Shown: positions 26,636 to 35,719 of the stretch, piece after piece
How positions within the stretch are numbered: position 1 is the first letter of the stretch
How the letters are laid out: each line of letters starts with the position of its first letter
Assembly (NCBI GenBank): GCA_018267615.1
Contig: JAFDYD010000013.1
Coordinates: forward strand, 1-59,616
DNA length: 59,616 bases
Reading direction: 5' to 3'
From: Bacteroidota bacterium
Lineage (GTDB): Bacteria; Bacteroidota; Bacteroidia; Chitinophagales; Chitinophagaceae
Made by a program: the position numbers and the translations under genes
The notes under the pieces: model-generated
Databases searched by the model: none
What the model was told of the DNA's origin: nothing
The model's input: only the letters and a program-made list of their open reading frames with translations

Positions 26636-26671
26636 TTCCTCATAATCCCTCTTACTCAGCCCAATCCTGGT

Positions 26672-27892
26672 TCATTTCTTCCCTTGTCCATTCTCTCCGC
26701 CTCTTCCATCAGGATCGCTTTCGAGCTCTTCAAATTTTTCGTGGCTTTGTTGGTAGTTGCCAAAAATATCGCAGAGTTGTTTGGAAGCATACACTCTTTT
26801 ATTATCATTATTGCACAAGGCAATAATCGTGGCTTCCTCGTCAGGCATGCGGATAAAAACCGTGCGGTTTCCATGCCACCATCCGTTGTGATAAATCAAT
26901 TTTTTTCCGTTGGGAATGCAAAGCATACGCCAGCCAAGTCCGTAATTTCTTTTGCCGCGTTTCTCTAAACTGTATGGAGTATAAGCGCTGTCAAGTGTTA
27001 CTTTCTTAAACATGATTCCAGATCTTAGCGCCATATCCCATTTCATCAGATCCTGCGCCGTGCTGTAAATATTTTTATCACCATACACTGCGTCGAGAAA
27101 TTCAAGCGGGTAAGCGCGACCGGTTATCTTATATGATTTCATTGACTTTGCTGTATCAGAAAGACTGAATACATAACTGTCTCCCATTTTCAACGGCTCG
27201 AAAAAAATCTTGCTCAGAAACTCTGCATATGATTGCCCGGAAGTTTTTTCGATGATCAATGCAAGCATTGCATAATTCGTGTTCGAATATTCAAAATGTT
27301 TTCCAGGTGGTACATGTTGTACTGTTGATTTGTTCTTGATAATATATTGTAACAAATCCTGGTTCGTCAGGAATTTTCTTTTATCCCAGCCCGATTGGTC
27401 CATAAAATGAACATAGTTCGCCAACCCGCTTCGCTGGCTCAACAGATTTTTTATCGTTACGCCCGCAGGAAATCCAGCGAGGTATTTCGATACTTCGTCA
27501 TGAATATCCAGTTTACCTTCTTCCCATAATTTCAACACCGCCATGGCCGTAAAAGTTTTTGAAACAGAGGCGAGATGAAACGGCGTATGTTCGTTGATCG
27601 AATCTTTTTTCTGCCGGAAATTCTTAAAGCCGCTGCAGCGCTGATAAATAACTTCCCCATCTTTTGCCACAAGAATGGTTCCGTTAAAGCCCCTCATGAA
27701 AAGAGAATCAAAAAAATGACGCGATACAGAAGCGTATTGATTAAGCTCGCTCTTACTAAGTGTATGAGTCGATGTGGGAGCAAGACTGTCAGTGACAGGT
27801 GCCTTTGTGCCGGCAGCAGCCTGTTGCTGGCCGGATTGTCCGCAACAAGCAAATATTGAAGCGGCCAGTAAATAACAGCAAATAGTTTTCAA
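26672..27892 (-). CDS. Serine hydrolase, class C beta-lactamase-like lipoprotein
   Basis: A 406-residue penicillin-binding-protein-like hydrolase. The N-terminus has a lipobox (SIFACCG), so it is probably anchored to a periplasmic or outer-membrane face. The catalytic motifs are S109-V-S-K112 (SxxK), Y202-S-N204 (YxN) and H335-N-G337, which replaces the KTG box, as in esterase and D-aminopeptidase members of the family. It more likely acts on peptides or esters than as a true beta-lactamase. A Glu/Gly/Lys-rich tail ends the protein. Confidence 0.87.
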   Translation of the reverse strand: MKTICCYLLAASIFACCGQSGQQQAAAGTKAPVTDSLAPTSTHTLSKSELNQYASVSRHFFDSLFMRGFNGTILVAKDGEVIYQRCSGFKNFRQKKDSINEHTPFHLASVSKTFTAMAVLKLWEEGKLDIHDEVSKYLAGFPAGVTIKNLLSQRSGLANYVHFMDQSGWDKRKFLTNQDLLQYIIKNKSTVQHVPPGKHFEYSNTNYAMLALIIEKTSGQSYAEFLSKIFFEPLKMGDSYVFSLSDTAKSMKSYKITGRAYPLEFLDAVYGDKNIYSTAQDLMKWDMALRSGIMFKKVTLDSAYTPYSLEKRGKRNYGLGWRMLCIPNGKKLIYHNGWWHGNRTVFIRMPDEEATIIALCNNDNKRVYASKQLCDIFGNYQQSHEKFEELESDPDGRGGENGQGKK

Positions 27893-28042
27893 TAGGACTT
27901 TATTTTAACAGTTTTTCAATTGCAAAAGTAAAAAAAGAAGCCCAAAAAAAGCCGCTTGTTCACTTTTGTTTTTTCGTTTACCATTTTAATAACAAATTTG
28001 CACTGGATTTGAAAATTATAACGTAAAAAGGCGAACCAGATT

Positions 28043-29281
28043 ATGGCAGATAAAAAAATAACAAGCTACCCTAAGGAAAAAATCAATATTCTATTTTTAG
28101 AAAATATAAGTGATGCGGCGGTCAAACACTTTGTAGACGCGGGTTACGCGTCGGTTAAGAAGCTCACCAAGGCGCTCAATGAGGAAGATTTGGTGAACGA
28201 AATAAAAGATATCCACCTCCTTGGAATACGTTCCAAAACCCAGATAACACCCAAAGTGTTGGACGCAGCCAAGAAGCTGCAGGCAATTGGATGTTTTTGT
28301 ATTGGTGTGAACCAGGTGGACCTGAAAACCGCCCGCAACCAGGGGATCGTGGTTTTCAATGCTCCTTATTCAAACACCAGGTCCGTAGCGGAACTCGTTA
28401 TTGGGGCTTCTATTATGCTGATCCGGCGCATTCCGGATAAAAGCAAGGCCGCGCATGACGGTGTCTGGCTCAAAGAATCCAAAGGCAGTTATGAGTTGCG
28501 CGGAAAAACGATGGGGATTATTGGTTATGGAAGTATCGGAACACAAGTGAGCGTATTGGCCGAATCATTAGGTATGAAAGTGATTTTTTATGATGTGGTT
28601 ACTAAACTTCCATTGGGAAATGCGGAAGCTGTAAAGAGTTTGAAAGAGCTCGTCAGCAAATCGGATATTGTTACGCTGCACGTCCCCGAAACTGCACAAA
28701 CAAAAAATCTGGTCAATAAAAACCTGATCAGGCAATTCAAAAAAGGATCGATTTTGTTGAACTATGCAAGAGGTGAAGTAGTGGATCTAGATGCGCTTGC
28801 AAAATCGATTGAAGAGGGACAAATAGCGGGCGCAGCCATCGACGTTTATCCATGGGAGCCCGAAAAAAACGGTGACAAATTCACCACGCCGTTACAACAT
28901 TTGCCCAATGTGTTGCTCACGCCACATATCGGTGGATCCACAGAAGAGGCGCAAGAAAATATCGGGGAAGATGTGAGTACGAAATTATTCCAGTACCTCG
29001 AAATGGGAATTACGATCGGCTCTCATACTGTTCCGCCTTTGAGCCTGCCCCAACAACACGGCACACATCGATTGCTCCATATTCACAAAAATGTTCCGGG
29101 AGTATTGTCTGAGATTAACACCCAGTTATCAAGACATAATATCAACATCCTGGCACAATATTTAAAAACAAACGATGATATCGGCTATGTGGTGCTTGAT
29201 GTAGATAAGAAGTTATCAAGCCAGGCACTTCAGCTATTGAAAGAAGTAAAACACACGCTGAAAACCAGATTGCTGTACTGA
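28043..29281 (+). CDS. serA: D-3-phosphoglycerate dehydrogenase with ACT domain
   Basis: This is the first enzyme of serine synthesis: it oxidises 3-phosphoglycerate to 3-phosphohydroxypyruvate with NAD+. The 412 residues hold the substrate domain (with SIGVN-like CIGVNQVDL), the NAD-binding core with GYGSIG (161-166), catalytic Arg243 in NYARGEVVD, a Glu, and His295 in LTPHIGGSTEEAQ. The C-terminal ACT domain (about 343-412) begins at HRLLHIHKNVPG and probably allows serine feedback. The length matches the E. coli type (about 410). It is monocistronic and followed by hairpin H13. Confidence 0.95.
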   Translation: MADKKITSYPKEKINILFLENISDAAVKHFVDAGYASVKKLTKALNEEDLVNEIKDIHLLGIRSKTQITPKVLDAAKKLQAIGCFCIGVNQVDLKTARNQGIVVFNAPYSNTRSVAELVIGASIMLIRRIPDKSKAAHDGVWLKESKGSYELRGKTMGIIGYGSIGTQVSVLAESLGMKVIFYDVVTKLPLGNAEAVKSLKELVSKSDIVTLHVPETAQTKNLVNKNLIRQFKKGSILLNYARGEVVDLDALAKSIEEGQIAGAAIDVYPWEPEKNGDKFTTPLQHLPNVLLTPHIGGSTEEAQENIGEDVSTKLFQYLEMGITIGSHTVPPLSLPQQHGTHRLLHIHKNVPGVLSEINTQLSRHNINILAQYLKTNDDIGYVVLDVDKKLSSQALQLLKEVKHTLKTRLLY

Positions 29282-29299
29282 AAATATCTAATTAAAAAT

Positions 29300-29400
29300 A
29301 AGGTATGGGGTGTAGGGTATAGGGTATAAGGTATAAGGTGTAGGGTATAAGGTATGCCATACCTTATACCCTACACCTTATACCTAACACCCCATGCCTT
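29300..29400. repeat. Hairpin H13, TATAAGG-unit arms, one arm longer by two units
   Basis: The left arm 29300-29355 and right arm 29357-29400 share outer AAGGTATGGGGTGT / ACACCCCATGCCTT ends and a palindromic centre GGTATGCCATACC. Between them the left arm has five 7-bp units (TATAGGG, TATAAGG, TATAAGG, TGTAGGG, TATAAGG) and the right arm has three. The difference is exactly two whole units. Confidence 0.92.
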
Positions 29401-29425
29401 TTCTCATTAAAGAAAAATAAGTCTT

Positions 29426-30691
29426 ATGAAGGTTCTTATCGTTGGTGGAGGATTTGCCGGTTTGAAATTATCGAGAACACTGAGTAATAAAAAAGGAATT
29501 GATGTTACGCTGCTCGACCGGTTTAACTATCATCAGTTCCAGCCTTTGTTTTACCAAGTGGCCACTGCAGGATTGGATGCAAGCAATATTTCATTTCCGC
29601 TTCGCAAAGTCTTTCACGATAATAAAAATATCACCGTAAGGCTTGGCAAGTTGCTCGAAGTGGTGCCGCAGGAAAATAAGATCAAAACTGATTTGGGTGA
29701 AATGGATTACGATGTTCTTGTGTTGGCCACAGGAGCAGACACAAATTTTTTTGGGAACACCGAGTTAATGAAAAATGCGTTTCCGATGAAGTCAAGTTGG
29801 GAAGCGCTGCAATTGCGTTACCAGCTGATAAGAAATTTTGAAGACGCCACGGTGATAAAATCACCCGACGAGTTGCAAAAACATATGACAATTGTTATTG
29901 TAGGGGGCGGACCGACCGGAGTCGAATTAAGTGGCGCCATCGCCGAAATGAAAAGAGATGTGTTGCACAAAGATTACCCGGAGTTGGATTTTTCCAAAAT
30001 GAAAATATACCTGTTGGAAGGATCGCCGAGGACACTCGCTGCGATGAGCGAAAAGTCTTCTGCCGATTCCCGCAGATACCTGGAGCGGTTAGGTGTTACC
30101 GTTATGACCAATACCGTAGTAAAAAATTATGACGGAAACACAGTGACTTTGCAGGACGGAACAACCATCGTTACGAATACGGTCATCTGGGCAGCAGGTG
30201 TGAAAGGGAATGTGCCTCCGGGAATAAGTCAGGATATGATTGTAAAAGGCAATCGCATCAAAGTGGACCGCTATAACAAAGTTCTTGGGACAAATAATAT
30301 TTACGCGGTCGGCGACCTGGCATATATGGAAACGCCTTTGTATCCGCACGGACATCCACAATTGGCGGCCGGCGCAATTCAGCAGGGCAAAAACCTGGCG
30401 AAGAACTTTTTGCAGATGCAAAAGCCCGATCCGAAACTGGTCGAATTCGAATATTTAGATAAAGGCACGATGGCGACAGTTGGACGAAATCTTGCTGTTG
30501 TTGATATTCCCAAACCGAAATTACATTTTAGGGGTTTGCTTGCGTGGATGATCTGGATGAGCCTTCATCTGATGCTGATACTCGGTGTGAAGAACAGGCT
30601 ATTTGTTTTTTTGAATTGGCTCTATAATTATTTTACGAGAGATCAGTCGCTGCGGTTATTATTCGGAAATCAGCCACAGAGGGATCACTGA
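29426..30691 (+). CDS. ndh: Type II NADH dehydrogenase (NDH-2)
   Basis: A 421-residue single-subunit membrane-associated NADH:quinone oxidoreductase. The FAD-binding motif is VGGGFAGLKLSRTL (residues 5-18), the NADH-binding motif is VIVGGGPTGVELSGAIAEMK (about 157-176), and the second FAD segment is NNIYAVGDLAYM followed by a quinone-site-like HPQLAAGAIQQGKN. The C-terminal 60 residues are hydrophobic (LLAWMIWMSLHLMLILGVKN), fitting membrane attachment. It feeds electrons into the quinone pool without proton pumping. Confidence 0.9.
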   Translation: MKVLIVGGGFAGLKLSRTLSNKKGIDVTLLDRFNYHQFQPLFYQVATAGLDASNISFPLRKVFHDNKNITVRLGKLLEVVPQENKIKTDLGEMDYDVLVLATGADTNFFGNTELMKNAFPMKSSWEALQLRYQLIRNFEDATVIKSPDELQKHMTIVIVGGGPTGVELSGAIAEMKRDVLHKDYPELDFSKMKIYLLEGSPRTLAAMSEKSSADSRRYLERLGVTVMTNTVVKNYDGNTVTLQDGTTIVTNTVIWAAGVKGNVPPGISQDMIVKGNRIKVDRYNKVLGTNNIYAVGDLAYMETPLYPHGHPQLAAGAIQQGKNLAKNFLQMQKPDPKLVEFEYLDKGTMATVGRNLAVVDIPKPKLHFRGLLAWMIWMSLHLMLILGVKNRLFVFLNWLYNYFTRDQSLRLLFGNQPQRDH

Positions 30692-30764
30692 TCTTTGCGA
30701 CTTTGCGTCTTTGCGTGAAAAAATTATCACGCAAAGACGCAAAATCGCAAAGTTTCGCAAAGAC
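30691..30764. repeat. Hairpin H15, CTTTGCG family
   Basis: It lies in the convergent gap between ndh and a HEAT-like gene and begins in the ndh stop codon. The left arm has units CTTTGCGA, CTTTGCGT, CTTTGCGT; the right arm (CACGCAAAGACGCAAAATCG then CAAAGTTTCGCAAAGAC) has one extra unit. The loop is GAAAAAATTAT. Confidence 0.9.
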
Positions 30765-30771
30765 TATCCCA

Positions 30772-31284
30772 TCAACTTCCTCGTTTCAGAATCTTCCTCG
30801 CCCTAGAACGAAATGCCGCCGTTTCATGTTCCCATCTTTCTTCGATGATCAGTTTTAATTCAGGAAAAATTTCAGGATATTGTTTGGAGAGATTTTCCAA
30901 AACAGTAAGCGAAAATGCTTTTATCGCTATAGCCGTTTCGTTTGATTGAATATAATCGAAGCAAATGCTCATAATCTTGCCATGATATTTTTTTGGAATC
31001 TCGATATCTTGTAGTAGTCGAACAATATTTCTCGGCACCGCATTGTGCTGTTCCTTCTTGCGGAGGTTATTAATAAGACGATTAAAATAAGGGTTGATAA
31101 GATCAGGATATTTTTTTACACAGTTATTCATGGGCAACGCCGCTCGTTGCGTGATGCGCCATTCGCCGGTGAAAAATAAATGCATCAGTTCGGCAAAACG
31201 TTTTTTATCGTGGCCGATATATTTCACGATCTTGTCGCATTGTTTTTTCGATTGTCCGACAAGCAACATTTCCTCGATATTCAT
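30772..31284 (-). CDS. HEAT-repeat-like protein of unknown function
   Basis: A 170-residue all-helical protein from the ATG at 31284, which overlaps the stop of the flippase gene by four bases (ATGA). Amphipathic helices in pairs (KRFAELMHLFF, AALPMNNCVKKYPDLI, VPRNIVRLLQDIEIP, AIAIKAFSLTVLENLSKQYPEIFPELKLIIEERW) resemble HEAT/armadillo repeats of the DNA-alkylation-repair type, but catalytic residues of that enzyme family are not visible. The four-base overlap indicates translational coupling with the flippase. Confidence 0.7.
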   Translation of the reverse strand: MNIEEMLLVGQSKKQCDKIVKYIGHDKKRFAELMHLFFTGEWRITQRAALPMNNCVKKYPDLINPYFNRLINNLRKKEQHNAVPRNIVRLLQDIEIPKKYHGKIMSICFDYIQSNETAIAIKAFSLTVLENLSKQYPEIFPELKLIIEERWEHETAAFRSRARKILKRGS

Positions 31285-32633
31285 GCACGATTCAATATTT
31301 TTTTTGTAACGCGGAACATATCCTTGTATGACGACCATACATATGCGAAAGTCTGGTTCAGCCGAACACCGATTGTTCTACTCAGTACGCCGTAAATAAC
31401 TAAAAAGGATAATATTGATGCGATTACGGAACCATAAGCGGCACCAAGCCAGCCAACGTAACGAAGTCCGAGATACATGAATCCATAATTCAGTGACATG
31501 GACAAAAGGTTCACCCAAAAATTTATTTTCGGTTTGCCGATCGCGTCCATGGTTGCGCCGAACTGGTATTGAAAAGGACGAAGAAAACTAAATAATATCA
31601 CGATCTGTAAAATAGGAACGGCAGCCAGGTATTTGCTGCTCGAAAGAATTTGTATAAAAAGATGCGGCATCAAAAAAATAACAATGCTGATAGGACCAAG
31701 AATGCTGATAATTGTTCCAACCATTCTTTCAAAATAATAGCGCACTTTTTCATGACCCGTATTCGCCATCGCTTCAACATTTTTTGGAAAGAGAACATCC
31801 GCAACGGCCATCGAGGGAACATCCATCATATTATTGATACGCGAAACCACATTATAATATGCGACGATTTCGGGTGAGATCAACCCGGCAGTGATGAACT
31901 GATCTGCATAGCGTCCCATGGTGGAGCTCACATTTGTCCCGAAAATATATTTTCCGAAATGAAACATTTTGCGCGCAGTTACTTTGTCTACGTCGAAACC
32001 TTTGTAAAAATAAACGCGTGCGAAATAAAATAATACGATCGAGCCGGACAATAAAGAAAATATCTGCAATTTAACCAGTGCTACCAGGGTAAGTCCGTTT
32101 TTATAAAATACCAACAGCACTACAATCCCCAAGAGAAATAATCCTTGTCTCAAAAAATATCCGTAAAAAATTTGCCTGAATTTAAAATGAGCCTGGAGCA
32201 GCACTTCAAAATGATTGAAGGGGATGAGGATGATGATAAAAAAAATCCCCCACAAACAAAGTTCGTACAACTCGGGCGTGTTGAGTAATCTCGATAAAGC
32301 ACGTCCGCCGAATACAATCAGCAGGATCACGAGAATGGAAAAAGCAATATTGGTGATCAGAGAAACAGATTGAATTTTATTCCTGTTGTTGACGTATTCC
32401 GGTTCACTTAAAAATTTGATCATCGGGTTACGAAGTGCGCCTTGCTTGATGGTTTCAACAACTGTGATGATGCCAAGAAACAAAGACCAGATTCCCATTT
32501 CCGTGGTGGTAGGAAATACTTTTTTCGCGAGGATGATGTATCCAATCACGCCGAAGGCGATCAGGGAAAAACGATTCAACAGAGTAAAAAAAACAGACTG
32601 AAACCAGAACGAAGACAAAAATTTAAATTTCAA
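31281..32633 (-). CDS. Polysaccharide flippase (Wzx/MATE-like, oligosaccharide translocase)
   Basis: A 450-residue membrane protein with about twelve to fourteen hydrophobic helices and the typical pattern of Wzx/RfbX proteins (NRFSLIAFGVIGYIILAKKVFP near the N-terminus; SRINNMMDVPSMAVADVLFPKN in the middle; RPFQYQFGATMDAIGKPKI later). Such proteins flip lipid-linked sugars across the inner membrane. The frame opens with a TTG at 32633 (MKFKFLSSFWFQ). No ATG occurs until residue 46, after the first helix would have begun, so TTG is the best start. No glycosyltransferases lie nearby, which is unusual for a flippase. Confidence 0.82.
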   Translation of the reverse strand: MKFKFLSSFWFQSVFFTLLNRFSLIAFGVIGYIILAKKVFPTTTEMGIWSLFLGIITVVETIKQGALRNPMIKFLSEPEYVNNRNKIQSVSLITNIAFSILVILLIVFGGRALSRLLNTPELYELCLWGIFFIIILIPFNHFEVLLQAHFKFRQIFYGYFLRQGLFLLGIVVLLVFYKNGLTLVALVKLQIFSLLSGSIVLFYFARVYFYKGFDVDKVTARKMFHFGKYIFGTNVSSTMGRYADQFITAGLISPEIVAYYNVVSRINNMMDVPSMAVADVLFPKNVEAMANTGHEKVRYYFERMVGTIISILGPISIVIFLMPHLFIQILSSSKYLAAVPILQIVILFSFLRPFQYQFGATMDAIGKPKINFWVNLLSMSLNYGFMYLGLRYVGWLGAAYGSVIASILSFLVIYGVLSRTIGVRLNQTFAYVWSSYKDMFRVTKKILNRA

Positions 32634-32737
32634 CGGGAAGGTTTTGAGTGAAAATAAACAAAAATGCTTTTTCTTTTAAACGATATGCTTAAAGATTTAT
32701 GCAGGCAATCGGAAAGGCCGGGAATAAGATATTAGGA

Positions 32738-33154
32738 TTACTTGAATATTTTTTCAAAAAGGTCTTCGACATTATGCCAATGGTTAAGCGCTACACTGGT
32801 TATAACACTGACGATAACAATCACGATGATCAGTGTAACCCATACTCTTGAATTGAAATGAAATCGTGAACGTCCCGATGATAAATGTTCGAGGCGGCGG
32901 TTGATTTCCTTACGTTCATTGAGTTCCTCAAATTTCTCCTTGCCAAGAGCAGTTATTTGGTAAATGGCATTGCTTTTCGGTTCGAGGTCGATGTATTTCA
33001 TCTCCTTGAATTTGGCAAACAAACCGTCGATGTATTCCTTTTTATTTTCTAGGGATTCGGGCAGGTATCCATTCAGGTAATTTACCAGGGATTGTTCCTG
33101 TATGCTGCCGCGATTATAGAAGGCCTCAAGAAATTTGTATTCATCATCTGTCAT
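32738..33154 (-). CDS. Membrane-tethered winged-helix-like protein
   Basis: A 138-residue protein. Residues 1-75 look like a winged helix: SIQEQSLVNYLNGYLPESLE as helices and YQITALGKEKFEELNERKE as the wing and last helix. A single membrane helix (about residues 104-124, VWVTLIIVIVIVSVITSVAL) follows a basic stretch, and a short tail ends the protein. I do not recognise a named family. A divergent neighbour at 33539 has the same order of parts. The assignment of DNA binding is inferred. Confidence 0.6.
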   Translation of the reverse strand: MTDDEYKFLEAFYNRGSIQEQSLVNYLNGYLPESLENKKEYIDGLFAKFKEMKYIDLEPKSNAIYQITALGKEKFEELNERKEINRRLEHLSSGRSRFHFNSRVWVTLIIVIVIVSVITSVALNHWHNVEDLFEKIFK

Positions 33155-33538
33155 AGATATGGACGAAATTATAGGCTGTTGAAGATTAAAAATAAAAGGT
33201 TGCTCAAAGGAACGGAGGACTGCGAAACTATGAACTTTATTTTAAAACGAAATAATTTGAGATATAACGGGAAGATAAAAATCGAATTGTTCTTTTTTGA
33301 TGAATAATTCCCCAGGAGCTTTAATTTTTTGCCGGCCGGTCTTTTTATATACAAAATCGGAAAAGCAATTTGATCCAGCGTTTTGAAATCAATTTGCAAA
33401 GTGCTGGACCTTAATTGAAGATCTGTTACGATTCGCAAATAAATAATACATAGTCTCATGTCGAGGGTTTATATATAAAAAATTTGAAGTCACAGGTTAG
33501 CCACAGGCTGCTTGGATTTTTGTCTTATAATTTATATT
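33155..33538. other. Divergent intergenic region of the two winged-helix-like genes
   Basis: About 380 bp without a supported gene or long hairpin. It must hold the promoters of both flanking genes. It is A/T-rich, and I cannot define a promoter with confidence. Confidence 0.4.
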
Positions 33539-34243
33539 ATGTTAAATATTCGCGCATGGCAGGGCTACGGGGGAAATGAAAATACAGCTACCCGGGACTG
33601 GCTCTCTACTCTTTTCGGTAGATTCGTGAGAGCCAAAAACAGCCGCATGAAAAAAGAGATTCTTGAATATCTAAATGAAAATAACGGTATTGATTATAGG
33701 GATTTAGTAAATTTATTTGTTGCGAAATTTCCTAATGAGAACGAGGCTCATTACACGTTTATAAAAAAAACTATTGAATCTCTTAGAGAAAAAAAATTTA
33801 TAGAAACGAGGACATCAACTTATGGTAATCTCGGCAACAATGTTGCATACCCACTTAGCAATAATGAAAATAAAAGACAGCCTCTAACATTAAAATTAAT
33901 TCATGAAGAAAGGCAGGCCGGCCGCTCTACTTGGAATATTGAAGCTATTATCACTATTTCGGGTCAGGAAGAATTAGATAGAATGATGCTCAATCAAAAA
34001 ATAATAGACACAAATGAATCCGTTCGAAAAACAAATAATCGCACAATCGGAATTTTGGGATTTACTGCGCTTCTAGCCTTATTAACTTATTTTAAAGATG
34101 ATTCAAAAGGTGTTCAATTGCAATTACAACAATTGCAAACGACATTGAAGCCACTAGAAGAAATGAAGCAATATCATAAAGAGATTCGCGCATTTCTTCA
34201 GACAATGGCAAAAGATTCCGTAAAAATCCACGTTTTGAAGTAG
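33539..34243 (+). CDS. Membrane-tethered winged-helix-like protein, longer form
   Basis: A 234-residue protein from the ATG at 33539 (MLNIRAWQGYGG); a TTG at 33512 would add nine residues. Residues about 37-90 (KKEILEYLNENNGIDYRDLV... TIESLREKKFIETR) look like a winged-helix unit. ITISGQEELDRMMLNQKI parallels the ITALGKEKFEELNERKEI of the divergent neighbour, and one membrane helix (about 166-182, RTIGILGFTALLALLTYF) is followed by a coiled coil (QLQLQQLQTTLKPLEEM). The family is unknown; the two genes may be related or form a sensor pair. Confidence 0.6.
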   Translation: MLNIRAWQGYGGNENTATRDWLSTLFGRFVRAKNSRMKKEILEYLNENNGIDYRDLVNLFVAKFPNENEAHYTFIKKTIESLREKKFIETRTSTYGNLGNNVAYPLSNNENKRQPLTLKLIHEERQAGRSTWNIEAIITISGQEELDRMMLNQKIIDTNESVRKTNNRTIGILGFTALLALLTYFKDDSKGVQLQLQQLQTTLKPLEEMKQYHKEIRAFLQTMAKDSVKIHVLK

Positions 34244-34448
34244 ACAAACATTTCCCCCCACGCTGGCGCAAGTGTTCTCGCAGGGCATTCGCGATTTCAA
34301 ATATTTTTCCTGTTGCTGCCCTGGGAGACTACTTGTGCCTGCATAAAACAAAATCGATGAACTGAGAAATTTATTTAGATGATCCATTACATTTCTTCGC
34401 TCTATTGCTCCAATATAGTGGAGACATCGGCATCCATCATTGCAAAAT

Positions 34449-35024
34449 TCAGACTCTCAAGCATCCCCTAAATCCCCTTGCTGCATAATAAGATTCTGCG
34501 CCATTATGATATAGGAATACAGTATTGTATCGCCTGTCACAAAAAAGAGCGCCACCGAGTCTTCTAATATCAGCAGGCGTTTTTATCCAGCTTGAAGTTT
34601 TTGTATCGAAATTTCCAAGTTGCTGCAAACTCCGGTATTGTTCTTCCGTTAAAATCTCGATGCCGATTGCTGCAGCCATTTCGATGGCATTATTTGCTGG
34701 TTTAAATTCTTTTCTAGAATCCAATGCCTCACGGTCATAACAAAAACTTCTCCGGCCCTTTGGACTTTCCGCGGCACAATCATAAAAAATATATTCATCG
34801 GTCTTTTTATCATAGGCAACAACATCGGGCTCGCCACCGGTTATTTCCATTTCATTGAGCGACCACAATTTTTCCGGATTGTTTTCCAGCTTTGCCTGCA
34901 CTTTGGTCCATGAAAGATCTTTATGGCGGTTCATGTTTTTTTCAAAACGAGTTTTCAATACATTGAGTAACTCCTTGCTTTGATCTGGCGATAATATTTT
35001 TTTATTGCTATTTGATTTGCTCAT
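34449..35024 (-). CDS. DUF4256 family protein
   Basis: A 191-residue protein of the DUF4256 family, recognised from SWTKVQAKLENNPEKLWSLN, EITGGEPDVVAYDKKTDEYI, DCAAESPKGRRSFCYDREAL and the C-terminal VFLYHNGAESYYAARGFRG. The family has no known function. It is the last gene of a minus-strand run that begins with an ArsR-type regulator and starts 26 bases after the YdeI-like gene, so co-transcription is likely. Confidence 0.85.
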   Translation of the reverse strand: MSKSNSNKKILSPDQSKELLNVLKTRFEKNMNRHKDLSWTKVQAKLENNPEKLWSLNEMEITGGEPDVVAYDKKTDEYIFYDCAAESPKGRRSFCYDREALDSRKEFKPANNAIEMAAAIGIEILTEEQYRSLQQLGNFDTKTSSWIKTPADIRRLGGALFCDRRYNTVFLYHNGAESYYAARGFRGCLRV

Positions 35025-35050
35025 ATTTTTTATAAATGATTTTTTGATTG

Positions 35051-35638
35051 TTAATCATCCAGTCCTTTTCCGTTGAGAATTTGTTTCGTATATTTTTCAA
35101 TCCTCGCTTCTCTTGTCTTGGATTGCTTGGCTTGCGAGAAATAAAAAATATATCCTCTTTGTCGCCCCGGTGTCAATGCATCGAAAGCTTTTTTCAATGC
35201 GGGCATCTTATCTAATTTCTTTTTGAATTCTGCGGGAATGCTGAGATCGGATGTCTTTTTGGTTTTTACTTTCAAGCCCGCTTTTTCTACTTCAATGGCT
35301 TCATAAATATATTCCTTCAGCACGCGCGCGATCTTTGTTATTTCACGCGCATTGGTGAACCGAACCTGGCGCGGCACCTGCACATTCTTTGTTTGTTGGA
35401 TAAGAATCCCCGCAGGATCATTTAACAACACTCCTTTGAAAAATAAAAATGCGCAGTATTCTTTAAATCCATGTATCAAAACAATATTTTTTTTCTCGAA
35501 TGTATAACAAGCCTGCCCCCATTTCAATTCTTCATTCAACCCGCACCCAAGAGCAATTGCTCTCATTGCCTTGAATTCTTTTTGCCATTTTATTTCTTTA
35601 TCAAAAAACCAATCAACTTTGGGATTTGAGATACTCAT
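35051..35638 (-). CDS. YdeI/OmpD-associated family protein (DUF1801 plus OmdA)
   Basis: A 195-residue protein. The N-terminal part has the DUF1801 pattern (KEFKAMRAIALGCGLNEELK, WGQACYTFEKKNIVLIHGFK, LFFKGVLLNDPAGIL) and the C-terminal part the OmdA motif (FKKLDKMPALKKAFDALTPG, RQRGYIFYFSQAKQSKTREA), which is typical of YdeI. Its role is not established. It lies between DUF4256 and DoxX genes on the same strand. Confidence 0.87.
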   Translation of the reverse strand: MSISNPKVDWFFDKEIKWQKEFKAMRAIALGCGLNEELKWGQACYTFEKKNIVLIHGFKEYCAFLFFKGVLLNDPAGILIQQTKNVQVPRQVRFTNAREITKIARVLKEYIYEAIEVEKAGLKVKTKKTSDLSIPAEFKKKLDKMPALKKAFDALTPGRQRGYIFYFSQAKQSKTREARIEKYTKQILNGKGLDD

Positions 35639-35719
35639 TATATTTTAAATTGTTGTTGATAAGATGCAAACTATTGTATTCATTTGATAATTTTTCTTAC
35701 CACTGTATGCAGAAAAATA

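Noticed and set aside
26672..27892. A true class C beta-lactamase giving drug resistance
   Set aside because: The KTG box is replaced by HNG and the protein is a lipoprotein with a non-standard tail, which fits esterase or peptidase members of the family better.
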